A DNA stretch of 64,000 nucleotides from Paraliobacillus zengyii (GTDB taxonomy: Bacteria > Bacillota > Bacilli > Bacillales > Amphibacillaceae), in contig NZ_CP029797.1 of assembly GCF_003268595.1 (NCBI RefSeq), positions 1,757,501 through 1,821,500 of the forward strand. Direction: 5' to 3'. The notes under the pieces are model-generated. The model was given only the letters and a program-made list of their open reading frames with translations. It was not told the origin of the DNA and did no database searches. Of the stretch, positions 18,649 to 28,040 are shown piece after piece; positions within the stretch are counted from its first letter, which is position 1; each line of letters starts with the position of its first letter. The translations under genes and the position numbers were made by a program.

Positions 18649-19602
18649 ATGGCATTTATTGATTCGCTACAATCAATTATACCAATCGCCTTGTTTTATT
18701 CTGCTCCTCTTATCTTCACTGCACTTGGTGGTGTCGTTAGTGAACGTTCAGGTGTTGTAAACATTGGTTTAGAAGGTCTAATGGTAATGGGTGCGTTTGT
18801 TGGAATTGTATTCAACTTAACCTTTGCAGATGTATTTGGTGCTGCTACACCTTGGATTTCGATTATTGCTGCGGCTGTAGTCGGAGGGATTTTCGCTTTA
18901 TTACATGCTGTAGCTTCTATTACATTCCGTGCTGATCAAGTTGTTAGTGGTGTTGCAATTAACTTTTTAGCAGTTGGACTTGGTGTATTTTTAACGAAAC
19001 AGTGGTATGGAAAAGGACAAACGGATATGGTACAACAACCATTTTATTCTAAATCCGTTCCGATCCTTTCAGAAATTCCAGTTATAGGAGAAATGTTTTT
19101 TGCTAGAGCATATTACACTTCTTACTTAGCTATTTTCCTTGCCTTTGTTGGCTGGTTTGTTTTGTATAAAACAACGTTTGGATTACGCCTTCGGTCAGTT
19201 GGAGAGCATCCGATGGCAGCTGATACAAATGGAATAAACGTTTATAAAATGCGGTATATTGCTGTTATCTTATCAGGTGCATTAGGTGGTCTAGGTGGGG
19301 CTGTATTCGCACTCACTATTGCGTTAAATTTCTCTGGATCAACGATTGTAGGTCAAGGGTTTATGGCGTTAGCAGCTGTTATTTTTGGGAAATGGCACCC
19401 ACTTGGTGCTTTAGGTGCAGCTTTATTCTTCGGTTTTGCACAAAGTTTAAGTGTCTCAGGTCTTCCAATATTAGATAATGTACCTGATGTTTATTTAACT
19501 ATTGCACCATACTTATTAACTATTCTCGCGTTAGCTGGATTTATTGGTAGGGCAGAGGCACCAAAAGCAAGTGGTGACCCATATATTAAAGGTAGCCGTT
19601 AA
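18649..19602 (+). CDS. yufQ: Nucleoside ABC transporter permease (YufQ/NupQ-like)
   Basis: This is the second permease subunit, 317 residues. It shows FTALGGVVSERSGVVNIGLEGLMVMGAF near the N-terminus and the coupling segment LRLRSVGEHPMAADTNGINVYKMRY. The ATG directly follows the yufP stop, and AAGGAGGGG lies inside the end of yufP. A strong terminator follows. Confidence 0.94.
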   Translation: MAFIDSLQSIIPIALFYSAPLIFTALGGVVSERSGVVNIGLEGLMVMGAFVGIVFNLTFADVFGAATPWISIIAAAVVGGIFALLHAVASITFRADQVVSGVAINFLAVGLGVFLTKQWYGKGQTDMVQQPFYSKSVPILSEIPVIGEMFFARAYYTSYLAIFLAFVGWFVLYKTTFGLRLRSVGEHPMAADTNGINVYKMRYIAVILSGALGGLGGAVFALTIALNFSGSTIVGQGFMALAAVIFGKWHPLGALGAALFFGFAQSLSVSGLPILDNVPDVYLTIAPYLLTILALAGFIGRAEAPKASGDPYIKGSR

Positions 19603-19644
19603 TTAGATAGTTTTCATTCGTAAACATAGTATAGATAAGAACAC

Positions 19645-19679
19645 AAAAGAGCCTGGTAATTGTTACCGGGCTCTTTTTC
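19645..19679 (+). terminator. Intrinsic terminator of yufOPQ
   Basis: AAAAGAGCCTGGTAA pairs with TTACCGGGCTCTTTT (one wobble) around TTG, followed by Ts. Confidence 0.93.
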
Positions 19680-19778
19680 TAGTAAAATGTATTTTAGGGT
19701 TATATTAATGGATAGGAAAGATATATATTAACAATGCTATGTACATCAATGTACATTAGATTTAGAGGAGGAAATGTA

Positions 19779-21065
19779 ATGACTTTTGTCACAGAAGATG
19801 TAACAGAGCAACAAGGTTACAACTTACATGTTTTACAAAGTAAAAAATTTAAAACAATTCACCTTACAGTGAAATTAAAATCACCATTAAATCGTGAAAA
19901 TATCACAGAAAGAGCTTTGCTTCCTTTTGTATTGCAACAAGGAACGAATAAGTATCCAACATCAAGTCTATTTCGTAGGGCATTAGATGACCTATTTGGC
20001 GCAACCTTGTCTATTGATAGTGCCAAAAAAGGAAATGATCATGTTATGAGTTTCAGGATGGAGATAGCAAATCAAACATACTTATCGACGGAGCAAAACA
20101 TTCTTGAGGAAGCGTTACAGTTCTTAAGTGATGTCATTTATGATTCCAAAATGATAAAGGAAGCATTCGATCAAACAATTGTCAGTAGAGAAAAACAAAC
20201 ATTGAAACAAAAAATAAATGCAGTAGTTGATAATAAAATGAGCTATGCGAACATGCGTTTAATTGATAAAATGTGTGAGGGAGAAGCTTATAGTCTACAT
20301 GTGCATGGTTATCAGGAGGATTTAAATCGGATAGATGAAAAAAGTTTATATACTTACTATCAACAACTACTACAAGAAGATCAAATGGATGTTTATGTGT
20401 TGGGTGACTTAGAAAATATTGATGTAAATAAATTAATTCCGTCTTATTTCAATAAAAAAAGAAATCCAAAGCTTATTGAAATTGAGCACGATCAAAAAGA
20501 ACAAAGTGAGCCTAAGGAAATTATTGAAGAGCAAGCGATGCAACAAGGCAAATTACATTTAGGATATAGAACAAACATAACCTTTCGTGATGATGCGTAC
20601 CCTGCACTCCAAATATTCAATGCTATTTTTGGAGGTTTTCCAAGTTCGAAGTTATTTATTAATGTGCGCGAGAAAAATAGCTTAGCTTACTATGCATCCT
20701 CTCGTTTTGAAAGTCATAAAGGTTTATTATTTGTTTTTAGTGGAATTGATCCAAAAGACTACGCAAAAGCAAAAGGGATTATAGTGGAACAAATGGATGC
20801 AATGGTTAATGGTGATTTTACTGAAGAACAGATAGAGGAAGCAAAAAAATTAGTTGTTAACCAGTGGAAAGAAACGTTAGATCATCCAGATGGTTTAGTA
20901 GAAATATTATATCATCAAGTGTTGGCAGGAGCGGAACGATCACCAGATCAATTTGTTAAAGAGATTAACCAAGTTTCTAAGGATAACCTTTTGGAAGTTG
21001 GCCAAAAGATCCAGTTAGATACCGTCTACTTTCTAACAGCACAAGGGGGTAACGAAAATGCATAA
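19779..21065 (+). CDS. ymfF: M16-family peptidase-like protein without zinc motif (YmfF-like)
   Basis: This 428-residue M16 fold protein lacks the HxxEH motif: the corresponding region reads RALLPFVLQQGTNKYP. It is therefore probably the catalytically silent half of a pair with the next gene, which has the motif. The C-terminal half retains the FGGFPSSKLFINVREKNSLAYYASS segment of M16 proteins. An in-frame ATG 45 bases upstream lacks a ribosome-binding site. ATG 19779 follows GAGGAGG. It overlaps ymfH by 8 bases. Confidence 0.92.
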   Translation: MTFVTEDVTEQQGYNLHVLQSKKFKTIHLTVKLKSPLNRENITERALLPFVLQQGTNKYPTSSLFRRALDDLFGATLSIDSAKKGNDHVMSFRMEIANQTYLSTEQNILEEALQFLSDVIYDSKMIKEAFDQTIVSREKQTLKQKINAVVDNKMSYANMRLIDKMCEGEAYSLHVHGYQEDLNRIDEKSLYTYYQQLLQEDQMDVYVLGDLENIDVNKLIPSYFNKKRNPKLIEIEHDQKEQSEPKEIIEEQAMQQGKLHLGYRTNITFRDDAYPALQIFNAIFGGFPSSKLFINVREKNSLAYYASSRFESHKGLLFVFSGIDPKDYAKAKGIIVEQMDAMVNGDFTEEQIEEAKKLVVNQWKETLDHPDGLVEILYHQVLAGAERSPDQFVKEINQVSKDNLLEVGQKIQLDTVYFLTAQGGNENA

Positions 21066-22344
21066 ACAAACATATGACCAATTAAAAGAAACGGTATATA
21101 CAGAAACACTCAATAATGGTTTACGTGTCTTTTTATTACCTAAACCTGAAATGACCAAAACATTTGGTATTTTCACCACGGACTATGGATCAATTGATCA
21201 ATCTTTTACACCGATTAATCAAAAGGAGCATGTAACGGTTCCAGATGGCATTGCTCATTTCTTAGAACATAAATTATTTGAAAAAGAAGATCGTGATGTT
21301 TTCCAAGATTTCACCAAACGTGGAGCATCCGCTAATGCATTTACTTCCTTTACAAAAACAGCTTATTTATTCTCTTCTACAACAGAAGTTGAAAATAATA
21401 TAGAAACGTTATTGGACTTTGTTCAAGATCCTTATTTTTCAGATCAGTCAGTTGAAAAAGAAAAAGGAATTATTGCACAAGAAATTCAAATGTATGATGA
21501 TCAACCAGATTGGCGTTCGTTTTTTGGAACACTAAAAAGTATGTATCATCATCATCCAGTTCAAACTGATATTGCTGGTACGGTTGCTTCGATACAAGAT
21601 ATTACAAAAGAAGATTTATATACCTGTTACCAGACGTTTTATCATCCAGCAAATATGGTTATATCGGTAGCAGGAAATTTTGACCCTGATCAAATGATGG
21701 AACTTATCCGTTCAAATCAACAGGCTAAAACATTTAGCCCATTAGAAAAGATTGAACGCTCATTTCCAGATGAACCTGATACAGTTGCTAATTCGAAGGA
21801 AGTATTGGAAATGCCTGTGTCAATCTCAAAATGTATGGTCGGTATTAAAGAGAACGCCCAAAAAATTGATGAGTCCTTTATGGAGAAAGACTTATTAGCT
21901 GACATGCTTTTAGAACATTTTTACTCGAAAAGTGGTCCTTTCTACCAAGAATTATATGAAAAGAATTTAATTGACGATAGTTTTTCTTTTGAATCTAGTC
22001 GAGAGAAGAATTTTGCATTCTCAATTATTGGAGGAAATACAGAAAATCCAGATGAATTAGCTGAAGCGTTGAAAGAGCAATTAATGAGTTGGAATGATAT
22101 AAAGATAACGGAAGAAGATTTTGTTCGAATGAAGCGTAAAAAAACTGGTGAGTTGTTACGTGGTATGAATAGTTTGGAAAATATGGCGAACCAATTTACA
22201 CATTATCAATTACTTGGTTTTGATTATTTTAATTTACTCCCTACTACGGAAAAGCTAACTTTAGAAGCAGCTAATACATTTCTAAATAATTGGGTACATG
22301 AAATGAATGTTTCTGTTTTTCAAATTGTCCCAGAAAAAGGTTGA
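21058..22344 (+). CDS. ymfH: M16-family zinc peptidase (YmfH-like)
   Basis: This 428-residue M16 peptidase has an intact zinc motif HFLEH in PDGIAHFLEHKLFEKED (about residues 66-70), and GIIAQEIQMYDDQPDW supplies the third ligand. It overlaps ymfF, which has lost the motif, so a YmfF/YmfH heterodimer is likely. The order ymfF-ymfH-ymfI-ymfJ-rodZ-pgsA is conserved in Bacillus. The substrate is unknown. Confidence 0.93.
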   Translation: MHKQTYDQLKETVYTETLNNGLRVFLLPKPEMTKTFGIFTTDYGSIDQSFTPINQKEHVTVPDGIAHFLEHKLFEKEDRDVFQDFTKRGASANAFTSFTKTAYLFSSTTEVENNIETLLDFVQDPYFSDQSVEKEKGIIAQEIQMYDDQPDWRSFFGTLKSMYHHHPVQTDIAGTVASIQDITKEDLYTCYQTFYHPANMVISVAGNFDPDQMMELIRSNQQAKTFSPLEKIERSFPDEPDTVANSKEVLEMPVSISKCMVGIKENAQKIDESFMEKDLLADMLLEHFYSKSGPFYQELYEKNLIDDSFSFESSREKNFAFSIIGGNTENPDELAEALKEQLMSWNDIKITEEDFVRMKRKKTGELLRGMNSLENMANQFTHYQLLGFDYFNLLPTTEKLTLEAANTFLNNWVHEMNVSVFQIVPEKG

Positions 22345-22350
22345 GAGTAA

Positions 22351-23070
22351 ATGAAAAAGCATTGCCTTATTCTAGGCGCTAGTGGATCAATTGGATCTGC
22401 GATTGCGATGCGTTTAGTTAAAGAAGGGTATACATTATCCTTACATTTTAACCAAGATCATCAGTCCATCAGAAAAATGGTTCAAGCGTTTCCAGATGAA
22501 GTAGTATTAGAAGTAATTCAAGCTGACTTAAGTAATAAAGAGGGAATTGACATGTTTCTTGAAAAATTAACTCTATCGCCTACACATATTGCTTTTGCCA
22601 GTGGTCAAGCGCATTACGGGTTACTGCAAGATACACCATCTGATGTGATGGATAGCTTATACCATGTACATGTGAAAGCAATGTGGAAGATTACGCAAGC
22701 ATGCTTACCTTCGATGATTGAGAAGCGAAATGGTAACATTATTGTCATTTCATCCATTTGGGCAGAGATGGGTGCAAGTTTTGAAGTGATTTATTCATCT
22801 GTTAAAGGTGCACAGAACAGTTTTGTTAAGGCGGTTGCACAAGAAATTGCAGGGACTGCTATTCGAATTAATGCAGTTAGTCCTGGGTTTATTGATACAA
22901 AGATGAATCAACAACTTACAGAAGTTGAGAAACAATCGGTCATTGACAACATTCCAGCAAATAGAGCAGGAAAGCCAGAAGAGGTAGCTGAACTTGTTTG
23001 TTTTTTATTTGACGATCAAAAGTCTTCCTACATTAATGGTGAAAACATAAAAATATCTGGTGGCTGGTAA
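22351..23070 (+). CDS. ymfI: SDR-family oxidoreductase (YmfI-like)
   Basis: This 239-residue short-chain dehydrogenase has the nucleotide-binding GASGSIGSAIA (9-19) and the catalytic tyrosine/lysine in YSSVKGA. The C-terminus SSYINGENIKISGGW is typical of FabG-like SDRs. The ATG lies six bases after ymfH, so it belongs to the same operon. The substrate is not evident. Confidence 0.92.
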   Translation: MKKHCLILGASGSIGSAIAMRLVKEGYTLSLHFNQDHQSIRKMVQAFPDEVVLEVIQADLSNKEGIDMFLEKLTLSPTHIAFASGQAHYGLLQDTPSDVMDSLYHVHVKAMWKITQACLPSMIEKRNGNIIVISSIWAEMGASFEVIYSSVKGAQNSFVKAVAQEIAGTAIRINAVSPGFIDTKMNQQLTEVEKQSVIDNIPANRAGKPEEVAELVCFLFDDQKSSYINGENIKISGGW

Positions 23071-23139
23071 AAATGATGTATATTTTTTATTCCAAATTCA
23101 AAAGCTACACGCGTAAGCAAAAAGAAGGAGGAATAAAAT

Positions 23140-23400
23140 ATGTCAGTTCTAGATAATTTTGAAACATGGAAAGATTTTCTAGGTGATCGTTTACACCAAG
23201 CAGAGGGGCAAGGAATAAGCCAGAACGCCATCTCAGATCTGGCTTATGATATAGGTGATTATTTAACGAATCATGTAGAGCCTAAAAATGATCAAGAAGC
23301 TGTAATCAAAGAACTTTGGAATGCAGCAGATCAAAAAGAACAACATGCTATTGCAAATACAATGGTTAAGCTTGTGCAAAGTGAAGGTACAGATCGTTAA
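23140..23400 (+). CDS. ymfJ: DUF3243 protein (YmfJ-like)
   Basis: This 86-residue, mostly helical protein has the conserved NFETWKDFLGDRLHQAEGQGI start and ends NTMVKLVQ. It matches the small YmfJ family in length and operon position, between ymfI and rodZ (ymfK is not present here). AAGGAGG is upstream of ATG 23140. The function is unknown. Confidence 0.9.
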   Translation: MSVLDNFETWKDFLGDRLHQAEGQGISQNAISDLAYDIGDYLTNHVEPKNDQEAVIKELWNAADQKEQHAIANTMVKLVQSEGTDR

Positions 23401-23418
23401 TGTAACATGAAAGAAATG

Positions 23419-23450
23419 AAAGTCCTTGCTATTGTTAGCAAGGACTTTTT
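23419..23450 (+). terminator. Intrinsic terminator after ymfJ
   Basis: AAAGTCCTTGCT pairs perfectly with AGCAAGGACTTT, followed by Ts. Confidence 0.93.
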
Positions 23451-23632
23451 ATTGAAAATTGACTGATTTGTCTTTATTCTTGTATGGTTGAAATTATAAA
23501 AATTGTTTAACATATAAAAATTCCCTTTTATAAATCTTGAAAATCATTTATCATAAGAAGATAGTGTATAGAAGATGTGGATTTAATATATAAAGATACT
23601 TAGTGATAATAAAGATGGATGGTGTTATATAA

Positions 23633-24532
23633 ATGGAAATTGGATTGAAATTAAAGGAAGCAAGAGAAGCGAAGGGTTTATCGTTAGATGACTTACAAAA
23701 AAAGACAAAGATTCAACCGCGGTATTTAAAAGCAATAGAAAAAGGCGACTTTTCTGTCATGCCTGGCAACTTTTATATTCGTGCGTTTATAAAGGAATAT
23801 GCTGTTGCTGTTGATTTAAATCCTGACGAAGTACTGACTGAGTTTAAACATGAGCTACCTTCTGCTGAAGAGGATACAGTTGAATACACCCGTATTCAGC
23901 GTAGTCGAAAAAACACACCATCAACCAAAACACCGGCTGTCTTTTCATTATTGCCAACGGTGATTGCTGTATTGTTAATTATCGGTGTAGCTTTTGTAAT
24001 TTGGTTATTCACCTCTGATTACTTTTCAGAAGATAGTTCACCAACAACAGAGAATGAAACAAGTGAGCAGAATGGTGGGGATGAGGTGCAATTACCTGCT
24101 GAAACAGAAGAAGAGGAGCCAGTAGAGGAAGAAACCGATGAAAATGCGGAAGAGGACGAAAATGCTAGTGAAGCGGAAGATGAAGAAACGGTAGACGAAA
24201 CAACATTAGAGTTAACTGAGTATGCAAATAACGAATCTACTTATACCCTGACAAATGCGGGGGATAGTTTAGAATTAGTATTTGAAACAGATACAGCGAA
24301 TTGGTTGGAAGTTGAAAATGATTCAGGTGAAAACTTTTATGAAAGTACATTCCAAGCAACAGAATCACCATTGGAACTGGATCTATCTGGAACAGAACAA
24401 ATCTATTTGCGTTTTGGTGAACCAACAGAATTATCTATAATGGTTAATGGCGTCACATTAGAATTGTCAGAAGATATTGGTCCAGCTCAAATACAAAGAG
24501 TTTGGATTAATGTAGAACAGGATACAGAATAA
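23633..24532 (+). CDS. rodZ: Cell-shape protein RodZ (YmfM)
   Basis: This 299-residue bitopic membrane protein links MreB to the elongation machinery. The N-terminal helix-turn-helix domain (about 1-70) contains LKEAREAKGLSLDDLQKKT and the RYLKAIEKGDFSVMPGNFYIRAFIKEYA signature. A single membrane helix lies near 105-126 (LLPTVIAVLLIIGVAFVIWLF). A very acidic linker of about 60 residues follows, and then a beta-rich C-terminal domain of the DUF4115 type. No strong Shine-Dalgarno is visible before ATG 23633. Confidence 0.94.
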   Translation: MEIGLKLKEAREAKGLSLDDLQKKTKIQPRYLKAIEKGDFSVMPGNFYIRAFIKEYAVAVDLNPDEVLTEFKHELPSAEEDTVEYTRIQRSRKNTPSTKTPAVFSLLPTVIAVLLIIGVAFVIWLFTSDYFSEDSSPTTENETSEQNGGDEVQLPAETEEEEPVEEETDENAEEDENASEAEDEETVDETTLELTEYANNESTYTLTNAGDSLELVFETDTANWLEVENDSGENFYESTFQATESPLELDLSGTEQIYLRFGEPTELSIMVNGVTLELSEDIGPAQIQRVWINVEQDTE

Positions 24533-24540
24533 GTAGAAGC

Positions 24541-24572
24541 AAACCCTTTTCATCAAACGGTGGGAAGGGTTT
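24541..24572 (+). terminator. Weak hairpin between rodZ and pgsA
   Basis: AAACCCTT (24541-24548) pairs with AAGGGTTT (24565-24572) over a 16-nt loop, with no good T run after it. It is a weak or partial terminator. Confidence 0.45.
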
Positions 24573-24612
24573 ATAATTGTGTTAGATATGAACAGGGAGG
24601 ATTTACTTTATT

Positions 24613-25191
24613 ATGAACATTCCAAATCGCATTACATTGTCACGTATTTTTCTAATTCCGGTATTTATTATTTTATTAACCGTTCCTTTTGAGTGGGGAA
24701 GTTGGACGATTGGTAATCAAATCTTACCAGTTGTTGATTTTGTTGCAGCAATGCTATTTATTCTGGCTTCCGCTACAGATTGGGTGGATGGTTACTATGC
24801 TAGAAAACATAATCTTATTACAAACTTAGGAAAGTTTTTAGACCCTATGGCAGATAAATTATTAGTAACTGCCGCATTTATTTTATTAATAGAAATGGAA
24901 ATGGTTCCGGCGTGGATTGTTATTATTATTATTAGTCGTGAGTTTGCTGTGACAGGATTGCGTTTGGTAGCAGCTGGGGAAGGACTTGTTTTAGCAGCAG
25001 GGCAAATGGGTAAATTAAAAACGGTATTTCAATTGGCAGCTATTTCCGTGTTATTGTTACATAACTTTCCTTTTTCTTATATAGGTTTTCCTTTTGGTTC
25101 CATTCTACTTTATGTAGCTTTAGCATTAACGGTAGTATCTGGCGTTGATTATTTCATTAAAAATTGGCATGTAATGAAAGGATCGAAGTAA
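24613..25191 (+). CDS. pgsA: CDP-diacylglycerol-glycerol-3-phosphate 3-phosphatidyltransferase
   Basis: This membrane enzyme makes phosphatidylglycerol phosphate, the committed step to PG and cardiolipin. It shows the complete CDP-alcohol phosphotransferase signature, from TDWVDGYYARKHN to GKFLDPMADK (about residues 56-82). It has 192 residues with several hydrophobic helices. ATG 24613 follows AGGGAGG. The stop overlaps the cinA start by one base. Confidence 0.96.
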   Translation: MNIPNRITLSRIFLIPVFIILLTVPFEWGSWTIGNQILPVVDFVAAMLFILASATDWVDGYYARKHNLITNLGKFLDPMADKLLVTAAFILLIEMEMVPAWIVIIIISREFAVTGLRLVAAGEGLVLAAGQMGKLKTVFQLAAISVLLLHNFPFSYIGFPFGSILLYVALALTVVSGVDYFIKNWHVMKGSK

Positions 25192-26438
25192 TGCAAACAT
25201 ACAATGCAGAAATTATAGGAGTAGGAACAGAACTATTATTAGGTCAAATTTCAAATACGAATGGACAGTGGATTTCTAGTCAACTAGCAGACAAGGGTAT
25301 TAGTGTATTTTATCATCAGGTGGTTGGTGATAATTTAGAACGTGTTAAGACGACTTTTTCAGCTGCGGCTGACCGGTCTGATCTGGTTCTAATTACTGGT
25401 GGTCTTGGTCCAACGGATGATGATTTAACACGGGAAGCTTTTCAGGCATTAACAGGAAAATCGCTTGAAGAAAATGAAGAGATTATCGAAAAAATTTCCG
25501 GTTATTTCAATAGAACAAATAAACAAATGTCAGTTAATAACCGTAAACAAGCACAAGTGTTTACAGATGCGGTTATTATACCCAACCAGGAGGGAACTGC
25601 ACCTGGAATGATTGTTAGGTATAATAAGGCACTGTTCATATTTATGCCTGGTGTACCAAGAGAAATGAAAGCGATGATGACTAATTTTGTTTTACCATAT
25701 TTAAAAGAAAATTTAGGTTTGAAAACAATTATTAAATCTAGAATGCTAAAATTTATCGGTATTAGTGAATCACAATTAGAAACAGATGTGAAGCAAGTAA
25801 TAGATAAACAAGACAATCCAACAATTGCCCCCTTAGCAACAGATGGTGAGGTAGCACTTCGGATTACAGCTAAAGCTGATACGGAATCAAATGCTGATCG
25901 AATGATCGAAAAAACGGAAGCAGAAATAAAGGCTACAGTCGGTCACTACTTTTATGGTTATGATAATACAACGATCAATCATACTGTTTTACGTCTATTA
26001 TTAGAAAAGAAGTTAACGATCGCAGCAGCGGAAAGTTTAACAGGTGGTCGGTTTGCTGACGCGCTTGTTTCAATACCCGGGGCAGGAGACGTATTTCAAG
26101 GTAGTATTGTTAGTTATGCCGCGTCATCCAAGGTAGATGTATTAAACATACCTGAGCACGTAATAGAGAAAGAGGGCGTCGTAAGTGAAGCATGTTCTTA
26201 TGAGATGGCCATGCGTGTTCGCGAGAAATTTGATGCATCAATTGGTATCAGTTTTACAGGCGTAGCTGGACCAGATCCTTCAGAAGGAAAAGAAGTAGGA
26301 ACGGTGTTCATTAGTATTGTGGAGAAAGGTAAAGAAGTACTAACGAGATCGTACTATTTTCCTGGAGAAAGAAATACCATTCGAAATAGATCAGTAAAAA
26401 AAGGTATGGAATTATTATATAAGTGGTTAGTCAGTTAA
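25191..26438 (+). CDS. cinA: CinA-family competence/damage-inducible protein
   Basis: The N-terminal half is the molybdopterin-binding-like COG1058 domain (AEIIGVGTELLLGQISNTNG, with TGGLGPTDDDLT). The C-terminal half is the nicotinamide-nucleotide amidase domain (AAESLTGGRFADALVSIPGAG). The 415-residue protein starts at ATG 25191; a longer in-frame start lies inside pgsA and is unlikely. pgsA-cinA-recA is the conserved Bacillus order, and transcription can continue into recA. Confidence 0.95.
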   Translation: MQTYNAEIIGVGTELLLGQISNTNGQWISSQLADKGISVFYHQVVGDNLERVKTTFSAAADRSDLVLITGGLGPTDDDLTREAFQALTGKSLEENEEIIEKISGYFNRTNKQMSVNNRKQAQVFTDAVIIPNQEGTAPGMIVRYNKALFIFMPGVPREMKAMMTNFVLPYLKENLGLKTIIKSRMLKFIGISESQLETDVKQVIDKQDNPTIAPLATDGEVALRITAKADTESNADRMIEKTEAEIKATVGHYFYGYDNTTINHTVLRLLLEKKLTIAAAESLTGGRFADALVSIPGAGDVFQGSIVSYAASSKVDVLNIPEHVIEKEGVVSEACSYEMAMRVREKFDASIGISFTGVAGPDPSEGKEVGTVFISIVEKGKEVLTRSYYFPGERNTIRNRSVKKGMELLYKWLVS

Positions 26439-26566
26439 TATTATTTTAGTTTAAATTTTTTGTGGAATATGATGTAATGTGATTTTATCTGTGGTAAATT
26501 AGCTTAAAATTGAAAATCACACTAAATAAATAACAAAATTGGAAATAAAAAAGTTCTGAATTTTTG

Positions 26567-26580
26567 GGAACATTTATTCG
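26567..26580 (+). promoter_or_regulatory. LexA (DinR) operator-like site before recA
   Basis: GGAACATTTATTCG matches the Bacillus SOS box CGAACnnnnGTTCG in all but the outer C and one inner base. It ends 8 bases before the -35 of the recA promoter. Confidence 0.6.
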
Positions 26581-26588
26581 CTTTTTGC

Positions 26589-26617
26589 TTGTTAAATCTC
26601 ATAAAACAAGTTATGAT
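26589..26617 (+). promoter_or_regulatory. Sigma-A promoter of recA
   Basis: TTGTTA (26589-26594) and TATGAT (26612-26617) are separated by exactly 17 bp and lie 31 bases before the recA start codon. Confidence 0.65.
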
Positions 26618-26648
26618 AGATATAGTTAAATGACGAGGGGGAAATAAT

Positions 26649-27731
26649 GTGAGCGATCGTAAACAAGCCTTAGATATGGCGTTAAAACAAATAGAAAAGC
26701 AATTTGGTAAAGGTTCCGTTATGAAATTAGGAGAACGTCCGGAACAAAAAGTTGCTACTGTGTCAAGTGGTTCTTTAGCTTTAGATGTAGCGTTAGGTGT
26801 TGGTGGATACCCAAGAGGAAGAGTTATTGAGATTTATGGACCAGAATCTTCAGGTAAAACAACTGTTTCCTTACATGCAATAGCTGAAGCACAACGAGAA
26901 GGCGGAACAGCTGCTTTTATTGATGCTGAGCATGCGTTAGATCCTATTTACGCTAAAAATTTAGGTGTTAACATAGATGAACTTCTTTTATCACAACCTG
27001 ATACTGGTGAGCAAGCATTAGAAATTGCTGAGGCACTAGTTCGCAGTGGCGCTGTTGATATGGTAGTTGTTGATTCTGTAGCAGCGCTTGTACCAAAGGC
27101 TGAAATTGAAGGTGAAATGGGTGACGCACACGTTGGTTTACAAGCTCGTTTAATGTCTCAAGCATTACGTAAATTATCTGGTGCGATTAACAAATCAAGA
27201 ACAACAGCTATTTTCATTAACCAAATCCGTGAAAAGGTTGGCGTTATGTTCGGTAGTCCTGAAGTAACACCAGGTGGTCGTGCCTTGAAGTTTTATGCAT
27301 CGATTCGTTTAGATGTTCGTCGTGCTGAAACATTGAAACAAGGTAATGATATGGTTGGTAATAGAACAAGAATAAAGGTGGTAAAAAACAAAGTTGCTCC
27401 TCCGTTTAAACAAGCAGAAGTAGATATCATGTATGGAGAAGGTATCTCAAGAGAAGGTGAAATGCTTGATATGGCTTCAGAAGTAGATATCGTGCTAAAA
27501 AGTGGTGCATGGTACTCATATAATGAAGAGCGTCTTGGACAAGGTCGTGAGAATGCGAAACTATTTCTTAAAGAGAATCGCGCTTTAGCAGATGAAATCT
27601 ATCAAAAAGCTAGAAATCATTATGGTTTAGGTGAAAAAGTAGAAGAAGTAGTAGCGCCTGTTAAAGAAGAAAAGGCTAAGAAAGACGAAAAAGCTAAAAA
27701 AGAAGAGAAAAAAGAAGAAAATAAAGTTTAA
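26649..27731 (+). CDS. recA: Recombinase RecA
   Basis: RecA is the ATP-dependent strand-exchange protein and the LexA co-protease. Walker [10 protein letters not shown] (64-72) is followed by the usual core with [22 protein letters not shown] and [14 protein letters not shown]. The start is GTG 26649 ([23 protein letters not shown]), after GAGGGGG. The 360-residue protein ends in a Lys/Glu-rich tail of about 25 residues that is unusually repetitive ([14 protein letters not shown]). Confidence 0.98.
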   Translation: MSDRKQALDMALKQIEKQFGKGSVMKLGERPEQKVATVSSGSLALDVALGVGGYPRGRVIEIYGPESSGKTTVSLHAIAEAQREGGTAAFIDAEHALDPIYAKNLGVNIDELLLSQPDTGEQALEIAEALVRSGAVDMVVVDSVAALVPKAEIEGEMGDAHVGLQARLMSQALRKLSGAINKSRTTAIFINQIREKVGVMFGSPEVTPGGRALKFYASIRLDVRRAETLKQGNDMVGNRTRIKVVKNKVAPPFKQAEVDIMYGEGISREGEMLDMASEVDIVLKSGAWYSYNEERLGQGRENAKLFLKENRALADEIYQKARNHYGLGEKVEEVVAPVKEEKAKKDEKAKKEEKKEENKV

Positions 27732-27748
27732 TGCTTTGTTTAACTTAT

Positions 27749-27797
27749 AAAGCTGTTGATGAGACATGAAGTCATGTTTTATCAACAGCTTTTTTAT
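27749..27797 (+). terminator. Intrinsic terminator of recA
   Basis: AAAGCTGTTGAT (27749-27760) pairs perfectly with ATCAACAGCTTT (27781-27792). An inner ACATGA/TCATGT stem adds to it, and a T run follows. Confidence 0.92.
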
Positions 27798-28040
27798 AAA
27801 TAAGTCTAGAAAGGTGTAATTTTTATCCAAATAGGTATTGACTTTAACGACAATATAATAAATTGTCGTCAGAATATGACGTTTCCTTGACAATACATAT
27901 ATGCAAGATTAGAATTAAAATGTATAATTTTATTAGTAAACAATTATACATTTTGATTAATTATGCATTCATAATGGTAAAACTGTACATGCCGACCTGA
28001 AATTGTTTTGTACAAATTTATAGCAAGAGGAGGTGAAACC
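27798..28040 (+). other. Intergenic region recA-rny
   Basis: Beyond the recA terminator and the rny promoter this stretch holds an inverted repeat, ACGACAAT/ATTGTCGT (about 27846-27869), that ends about 18 bases before the -35 of the promoter and could be an operator. I see no further gene. Confidence 0.5.
27887..27915 (+). promoter_or_regulatory. Strong sigma-A promoter of rny
   Basis: Perfect TTGACA (27887-27892), a 17-bp spacer and TAGAAT (27910-27915). It is the nearest good promoter upstream of rny. Confidence 0.8.

Noticed and set aside
27838..27859. TTGACT and TATAAT before rny
   Set aside because: Only 10 bp apart, too short for a promoter. The TTGACA/TAGAAT pair downstream is far better.
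27627..27893. Minus-strand ORF rich in Phe over the recA 3' end
   Set aside because: It is the reverse of the Lys/Glu-rich RecA tail and the recA terminator.
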